From Actinomycetota bacterium (lineage in GTDB: Bacteria; Actinomycetota; Acidimicrobiia; Acidimicrobiales; Iamiaceae), in the NCBI GenBank assembly GCA_017882935.1, contig JADGOP010000064.1:1-9317 (forward strand): DNA of 9,317 bases, read 5' to 3'. The position numbers and the translations under genes were made by a program. Below, piece by piece: positions 5,955 to 9,317 of the stretch. A model generated the notes under the pieces. That model searched no databases and was not told where the DNA came from. It saw only the letters and a list, made by a program, of their open reading frames with translations. The stretch's first letter is position 1. Every line of letters begins with the position of its first letter.

Positions 5955-5960
5955 TAGGGT
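5955..5960 (+). promoter_or_regulatory. -10 box (TAGGGT) of the sigma/anti-sigma operon
   Basis: TAGGGT, within GATAGGGT, fits the housekeeping TANNNT consensus and lies 34 bases before the GTG at 5995, leaving a short leader. A GAAC element at 5931-5934 could be the -35 of an ECF-type promoter, but no matching ECF -10 is evident. Autoregulation is therefore possible but not shown. Confidence 0.45.
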
Positions 5961-5994
5961 CATCCGGGAAGTCGGCCGGCGACGTAGACGGGGC

Positions 5995-6588
5995 GTGATC
6001 TACTTGGGTGACGAGGCGCTGCCGGCGTCGGAGCTGAGCGATGCCGGCCTCGTCGTCGCCATCAGCCGCTACCACCAGGAAGCCCTGGCCGAGGCGTACC
6101 GCCGCCACGCAGGTGCGGTGTTCGGCCTGGCCCGGCGCCTGCTCTCCGACGTGAGCCTGGCCGAGGAGGTGGTGCAGGAGGTGTTCCTGCGGCTGTGGAA
6201 CACGCCCGAGAAGTTCGACCCGGGCCGCGGCTCGCTCCGGTCCTACCTGCTGGCGCAGTGCCACGGTCGGTCCGTCGACCTGATCCGTGCCGAGAGCTCG
6301 CGCCGCAAGCGTGAGGACCGCGACGTCCGGGAGACCGCCGAGTCGGGCTACGACGTGGCCCACGAGGTGTGGGACATGGCGGTGGCCGACCAGGTCCGCG
6401 CCGCCCTGGTGCAGCTCCCCGACCGGGAGCGCCGCCCGATCGAGCTCGCCTACCTGGGCGGCTGCACCTACCGGGAGGTCGCGGTGATGCTCGACGAACC
6501 GGAGGGCACCGTGAAGAGCCGCATCCGCTCGGGCCTCAAGCGCCTGCGCGTCGATCTCGCCGACTCGGGGATCGGGGGGCAGCTGTGA
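5995..6588 (+). CDS. ECF-family RNA polymerase sigma factor (SigK-like)
   Basis: The product is 197 aa, the usual ECF length. It directs RNA polymerase to a small regulon when released from its anti-sigma factor. Region 2 (about 31-100) contains the core-binding and -10-recognition helices, with EEVVQEVFLRLWNTPEKFDPG and SYLLAQCHGRSVDLIR. A charged linker follows, then region 4 (about 133-186) with LPDRERRPIELAYLGGCTYREVA and the helix-turn-helix EPEGTVKSRIRSGLKRLR. The GTG at 5995 is chosen because a TAGGGT -10 box lies 34 bp upstream; the frame also stays open to GTG 5878, but that would cover the promoter. Its stop overlaps the anti-sigma start (GTGA, 6585-6588). The partner is of RskA type, so the closest named relatives are probably SigK/SigL of mycobacteria, but target promoters cannot be inferred. 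Confidence 0.93.
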   Translation: MIYLGDEALPASELSDAGLVVAISRYHQEALAEAYRRHAGAVFGLARRLLSDVSLAEEVVQEVFLRLWNTPEKFDPGRGSLRSYLLAQCHGRSVDLIRAESSRRKREDRDVRETAESGYDVAHEVWDMAVADQVRAALVQLPDRERRPIELAYLGGCTYREVAVMLDEPEGTVKSRIRSGLKRLRVDLADSGIGGQL

Positions 6589-7394
6589 GCACCACACCCA
6601 CCCACGAGGAGCTCCGCGACCTGCTGGGCGTCTACGCGCTCGACGCGGTCGACCCCGACGAGCGCGTGCTCGTCGAGGAGCACCTGGCCACCTGCCCGGC
6701 GTGCCGCGCCGAGGTCGCGGGCCACCGCGAGGTGGCCTCGATGCTCGCCCACACGGGCGCCACGGCCCCCGACGGCCTGTGGGACCGCATCTCGGCCTCG
6801 CTCGAGGAGACGCCACCTGCGCTGCGCCTGGCTGCCTTCGCCCCGCCGGGCGAGCCGGCGGCCGAGGAGGCCGGGGCCGAGGCCGCGGCTGCCCCGGTGA
6901 CCTCGCTCGCCCCGCACCGTGAGCGGCGGGTGCGCCTGTCGGCCTTCGTGGGCGTGGCCGCGGCCGCCGCCGTCGCTGTGCTGGCCCTCGGCATCGTGGT
7001 GGTGCGGCAGAACTCCCGGCTCGACCACGTCAACTCGGCGCTCTCGAAGGTCGGCCTCCAGCAGGTCGTGTCGAAGGCGATGAACGACCCCGGCTTCAGC
7101 CATGCGCGCTTGAAGTCGGCCGATGGCAAGGTCTCGGTCCCGGCTGTGGTCACGCCCCAGGGTGTGGGCTACCTGGTCACCACCGACCTGCCCACGCTCC
7201 GCGCCGGCCGCACGTACCAGCTCTGGGGCGTGCGCGGGAAGCACGTCACCTCGCTCGGGATCTTCACCGCCGGGGCCGACGCGGTGCCGTTCCAGACCAA
7301 CGGCCCGCTCGACGCCCTGGCCGTCACCGACGAGGTCGAGGGCGGCGTCGCCACCTCGAGCAACCAGCCGGTGGTGGCAGGCAAGGTCGTCTGA
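6585..7394 (+). CDS. RskA-type membrane anti-sigma factor with zinc-binding N-domain
   Basis: The product is 269 aa. It should hold the upstream sigma factor at the membrane and release it after signal-driven proteolysis. The cytoplasmic N-terminal zinc anti-sigma domain (about 7-80) has the His-x3-Cys-x2-Cys motif at His33, Cys37 and Cys40 (EEHLATCPAC). An Ala/Glu-rich linker (about 86-115) leads to a single membrane helix at about 119-140 (AFVGVAAAAAVAVLALGIVV). The outer part (about 155-269) resembles the RskA C-terminal domain, with the characteristic YQLWGVRGKHVTSLGIF and NGPLDALAVTDEVEGG. GTG 6585 overlaps the sigma stop by 4 bp, indicating coupled synthesis near 1:1. Known RskA proteins are cut by site-1 and site-2 (Rip1) proteases; the signal here is unknown. 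Confidence 0.92.
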   Translation: MSTTPTHEELRDLLGVYALDAVDPDERVLVEEHLATCPACRAEVAGHREVASMLAHTGATAPDGLWDRISASLEETPPALRLAAFAPPGEPAAEEAGAEAAAAPVTSLAPHRERRVRLSAFVGVAAAAAVAVLALGIVVVRQNSRLDHVNSALSKVGLQQVVSKAMNDPGFSHARLKSADGKVSVPAVVTPQGVGYLVTTDLPTLRAGRTYQLWGVRGKHVTSLGIFTAGADAVPFQTNGPLDALAVTDEVEGGVATSSNQPVVAGKVV

Positions 7395-7400
7395 GGGAGA
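7395..7400 (+). promoter_or_regulatory. Ribosome binding site (GGGAGA) deciding the start of the DUF1269 gene
   Basis: GGGAGA follows directly on the anti-sigma stop codon. It lies eight bases before ATG 7409 but only two before the in-frame GTG 7403, so the ATG is the better start. Confidence 0.55.
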
Positions 7401-7408
7401 CTGTGGCC

Positions 7409-7987
7409 ATGAGCCACGAGCACGACAAGCCCACCGACGAGCCCCAGGTGCTGGTGGGCATCTCGTTCGACGACGTCTTCCGCGCCCAGGAGTTCCTCAC
7501 CGAGGCCACCCGCCTCGCGGCGCAGGGCCGCCTCAAGCTGCGCGATGCCGTCACCATCATCAAGAACGAGCAGGGCCGCACCGTGGTGCACGAGACCATC
7601 GACCCGTCCCCGGGGCGCACCGCGTTCTCCGGCGCGCTGTGGGCGGGACTGTTCGGCCTGATCCTGGGCGGCCCGGTCGGCTGGGTGGCCGGCGCGGCGC
7701 TCGGGGCCGGTGCCGGGGCGCTCACCGCCAAGGTGGTCGACCTGGGCATCTCCGACGAGTGGGAGACCTGGTTCAAGGAGACGATCCAGCCGGGCAACGC
7801 CATGGTGGCGCTGCTCGTCACCGACCTCGACCGCAACGCCCTCGTCGAGGAGGCCTCGCGCTTCACCGGGGCACGGCTGGTCTACGCCAACCTCGACGAC
7901 GCCACCATCGGCCGCATCGCCGAGGCCCTGGGCACCGCCGTGCCCGACCTCAGCGACTCGGAGCCGGGCGACGACGTCAGCGCCTGA
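7409..7987 (+). CDS. DUF1269 family small membrane protein
   Basis: The product is 192 aa and its biochemical role is unknown. It shows the DUF1269 pattern: a ferredoxin-like N-terminal half with the motif GRLKLRDAVTIIKNEQGRTVV (about 40-60), the junction ETIDPSPGR (62-70), a glycine-rich hydrophobic hairpin (about 73-107, many GxxxG steps such as GGPVGWVAGAALGAGAGAL), then LGISDEW and a second soluble half (about 113-180) with QPGNAMVALLV. The Gly-zipper suggests one tight hairpin or two helices in the membrane, with both soluble halves on the same side. It lies 14 bp after the anti-sigma gene and has its own ribosome site, so it is probably the third gene of that operon and may belong to the envelope response the sigma factor controls. 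It ends 14 bp before the stop of the convergent hydrolase gene. Confidence 0.85.
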   Translation: MSHEHDKPTDEPQVLVGISFDDVFRAQEFLTEATRLAAQGRLKLRDAVTIIKNEQGRTVVHETIDPSPGRTAFSGALWAGLFGLILGGPVGWVAGAALGAGAGALTAKVVDLGISDEWETWFKETIQPGNAMVALLVTDLDRNALVEEASRFTGARLVYANLDDATIGRIAEALGTAVPDLSDSEPGDDVSA

Positions 7988-8001
7988 GCGCGCCCTGCCC
8001 G

Positions 8002-9210
8002 TCAGGCGGCGAGGGCCGCTGCCGAGCGACCCATGAGGTCGAGGAAGTTGTCGCGGTAGAAGCGTTGGCGGACCTCGTCGGAGGCGTCGCCGAGTGACGC
8101 CTCGAAGCGCTCGAGCGGACGCCGCCCGCCCTCGACGTGCGGGTAGTCCGACGAGAACAGGCACACCTCGGGACCGGCCTGCTCGGTGATCCAGCCGACG
8201 TCGTCGGTGGGGTACGGCGTGAAGCGCAGCTGCCGGCGCACGTAGTCGCTCGGCCGCAGCGACAGCGCCCGGAGCCGCTCCTCGTGCCGCGCGAAGGCCT
8301 CGAAGGCCGACTCCATCTGGCGCATCCACGACGGCACCCAGATGGCGCCCTGCTCGATCACGCCGAGGCGCAGCTCGGGGAAGCGCTCGAAGACACCGTC
8401 GAAGATCATCGTGGCGAGCGTCTGGGCTGGCGGCCCCGGGATGCCCATGTAGTCGACCGAGCGGAAGTTCTCCTCGCCGCCGTGGAAGTCGGGGGGAACG
8501 GGCAGGCCGTTGCGGAAGTAGGCGGGGTCGATGAGGTCGCCGGTGCCACCGACGTGGAAGACGATGGGCACGCCCGCCTCCTGGGCCCGGGCCCAGACGG
8601 GGTCGAGGCCGAGGTGGCTGGGGGAGTGCCCCGGCGGGCAGCCCGAGGCCACGAGCAGGGCCGCGGCGCCGTCGGCGAGAGCTTCGTCGGTCATGGCCGC
8701 GGCGCGGTCGAAGTCGACCAGGGGCACGTAGCACGACGGCAGCAGCCGGGGGTCGGCGGCGCAGAACTCGACCATGCCGCGGTTGTGGGCGCGGGCGGCG
8801 CCGTAGGCCAGGTCGAGGTCGCCGCTGTGCTCCCAGTCGTGGAGGCGCCGGTTGTGGAAGGTGTTGAACACCAGCTGGCTCGAGAAGCCCAGCAGGTCGA
8901 GGGCACGGCCGCGGTCCTCGGGCAGGAAGGCACCGGTGGCCGCGAAGTTCTTGCGGAGCATGATCTCCTCGGCCTCGACCGCCTGGTACTCGGCGGAGGC
9001 GTGGCGCTCGGCGAGGCGGTCGAAGGCGGCCACGAGGTCGCGCTGCTGCGCCTCGGGGTCACCCGTCTGGCGCAGCTCGTTGCCGCCGGGGTAGCGCAGC
9101 GGCTCGATGCGGTCGCGGACGGCCGGGTCGGCGTGGTCTCGCAGCCACGTGGGTGTCTCCATGATGTGGGCGTCGGCGTCGTGGACGACGCGCCCGCTGC
9201 TGTACGGCAT
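8002..9210 (-). CDS. Amidohydrolase-2 family metal-dependent hydrolase or decarboxylase
   Basis: The product is 402 aa, a TIM-barrel enzyme of the amidohydrolase-2 group (relatives of ACMSD and related decarboxylases and hydrolases). Likely metal or active-site residues are Asp13 and His15 in DADAHIME, His219 in PIVFHVGGTGD, Glu286 in GVIEQGAIWVP and Asp355 in FSSDYPHVEGG. The first strand motif is DxDxH rather than HxH; this is common in the actinobacterial branch of the group. There is no signal peptide, so it is cytoplasmic. The substrate is unknown; relatives often sit in aromatic, steroid or fatty-acid degradation regions, but the neighbours here give no support. ATG 9210 is preceded by a strong AAAGGAG five bases away. 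Upstream lies a large palindrome that probably binds a repressor, so expression may be inducible. Confidence 0.88.
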   Translation of the reverse strand: MPYSSGRVVHDADAHIMETPTWLRDHADPAVRDRIEPLRYPGGNELRQTGDPEAQQRDLVAAFDRLAERHASAEYQAVEAEEIMLRKNFAATGAFLPEDRGRALDLLGFSSQLVFNTFHNRRLHDWEHSGDLDLAYGAARAHNRGMVEFCAADPRLLPSCYVPLVDFDRAAAMTDEALADGAAALLVASGCPPGHSPSHLGLDPVWARAQEAGVPIVFHVGGTGDLIDPAYFRNGLPVPPDFHGGEENFRSVDYMGIPGPPAQTLATMIFDGVFERFPELRLGVIEQGAIWVPSWMRQMESAFEAFARHEERLRALSLRPSDYVRRQLRFTPYPTDDVGWITEQAGPEVCLFSSDYPHVEGGRRPLERFEASLGDASDEVRQRFYRDNFLDLMGRSAAALAA

Positions 9211-9215
9211 GACGG

Positions 9216-9222
9216 CTCCTTT
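9216..9222 (-). promoter_or_regulatory. Strong ribosome binding site (AAAGGAG) of the amidohydrolase gene
   Basis: AAAGGAG on the minus strand lies five bases before ATG 9210 and fixes that start. Only five bases separate it from the edge of the palindrome at 9228-9274. Confidence 0.7.
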
Positions 9223-9227
9223 CTGCC

Positions 9228-9274
9228 AGGTCTGGTCCCGAACCGACCGTGGCGGTCGGTTTGCGACCAGACCT
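9228..9274. promoter_or_regulatory. 47-bp near-perfect palindrome, candidate TetR-family operator
   Basis: The sequence is symmetric about base 9251: 20 of 23 base pairs match. The outer arms AGGTCTGGTC (9228-9237) and GACCAGACCT (9265-9274) are exact reverse complements. The inner arms AACCGACCG (9241-9249) and CGGTCGGTT (9253-9261) are too, around the centre TGG. Mismatched pairs are only 9238/9264, 9240/9262 and 9250/9252. The core resembles the ACCGACCG/CGGTCGGT operators of TetR-type repressors. Two concentric arm pairs suggest binding of two dimers or two different regulators. If transcribed it would form a very stable hairpin beside the ribosome site. No TetR gene is visible in the window. 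Confidence 0.7.
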
Positions 9275-9278
9275 CGGG

Positions 9279-9317
9279 TCAGCGGGTGCGGCGGCGGCGG
9301 AGGCGGCGACTGGTGAG
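9279..9317 (-). CDS. Possible 3' end of a further minus-strand gene
   Basis: A minus-strand frame is open from the window edge and closes with TGA at 9279-9281. Its last residues would be an Arg-rich tail (SRRLRRRRTR). The stop lies only four bases from the palindrome. Twelve codons are too few to judge; this could equally be non-coding. Confidence 0.2.
   Translation of the reverse strand, partial: LTSRRLRRRRTR

Noticed and set aside
7992..8016. GC-rich imperfect hairpin (GCCCTGCC / GGCGAGGGC) at the convergent stops, as a bidirectional terminator
   Set aside because: It needs a bulge, has no T-tract on either side and overlaps hydrolase codons; too weak to call.

Overview
The window is about 9.3 kb of very GC-rich DNA. 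It reads as an actinobacterial chromosome, and I would lean to the Acidimicrobiia side, but that is inference. The evidence is strong G/C at third codon positions, GTG starts, -10 boxes of the TANNNT type (two of them 6-8 nt before the start codon, as in leaderless genes) and an ECF sigma factor paired with an RskA-type zinc anti-sigma factor. I see no rRNA, tRNA, CRISPR, phage or insertion-sequence signature.

Left part (1-2944): the 3' end of clpP on the plus strand meets, tail to tail, a minus-strand gene for a secreted, probably lipid-anchored protein of unknown function (195-821). Next on the minus strand is rpe, ribulose-phosphate 3-epimerase (895-1578), in which a normally conserved metal-binding His is Gln. 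Divergent from rpe is a complete TrmA/RlmD-family 5-methyluridine RNA methyltransferase (1685-2944).

Middle part (2957-5907, minus strand): a two-gene operon with a 4-bp ATGA overlap. The first gene encodes a soluble protein with PRC-barrel, MgtE N-terminal and CBS domains but no MgtE channel. The second encodes an NRAMP/SLC11-fold transporter whose metal site departs from the transition-metal consensus in the way described for NRAMP-related Mg2+ transporters. The pair looks like an MgtE Mg2+ sensor module working with a different transporter. A leader of about 245 nt precedes it, with a 30-codon upstream ORF carrying a near-perfect ribosome binding site, mutually exclusive inverted repeats, and a 10-bp hairpin that covers the ribosome binding site of the sensor gene. 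This leader plus the split sensor/transporter is the most interesting part of the window.

Right part (5955-7987, plus strand): an operon of ECF sigma factor, RskA-type anti-sigma factor (4-bp overlap) and a small DUF1269 membrane protein, transcribed divergently from the Mg2+-type operon. The last gene (8002-9210, minus strand) is an amidohydrolase-2 family metal-dependent hydrolase. Just upstream of its ribosome binding site lies a 47-bp nearly perfect palindrome with a TetR-operator-like core (9228-9274).
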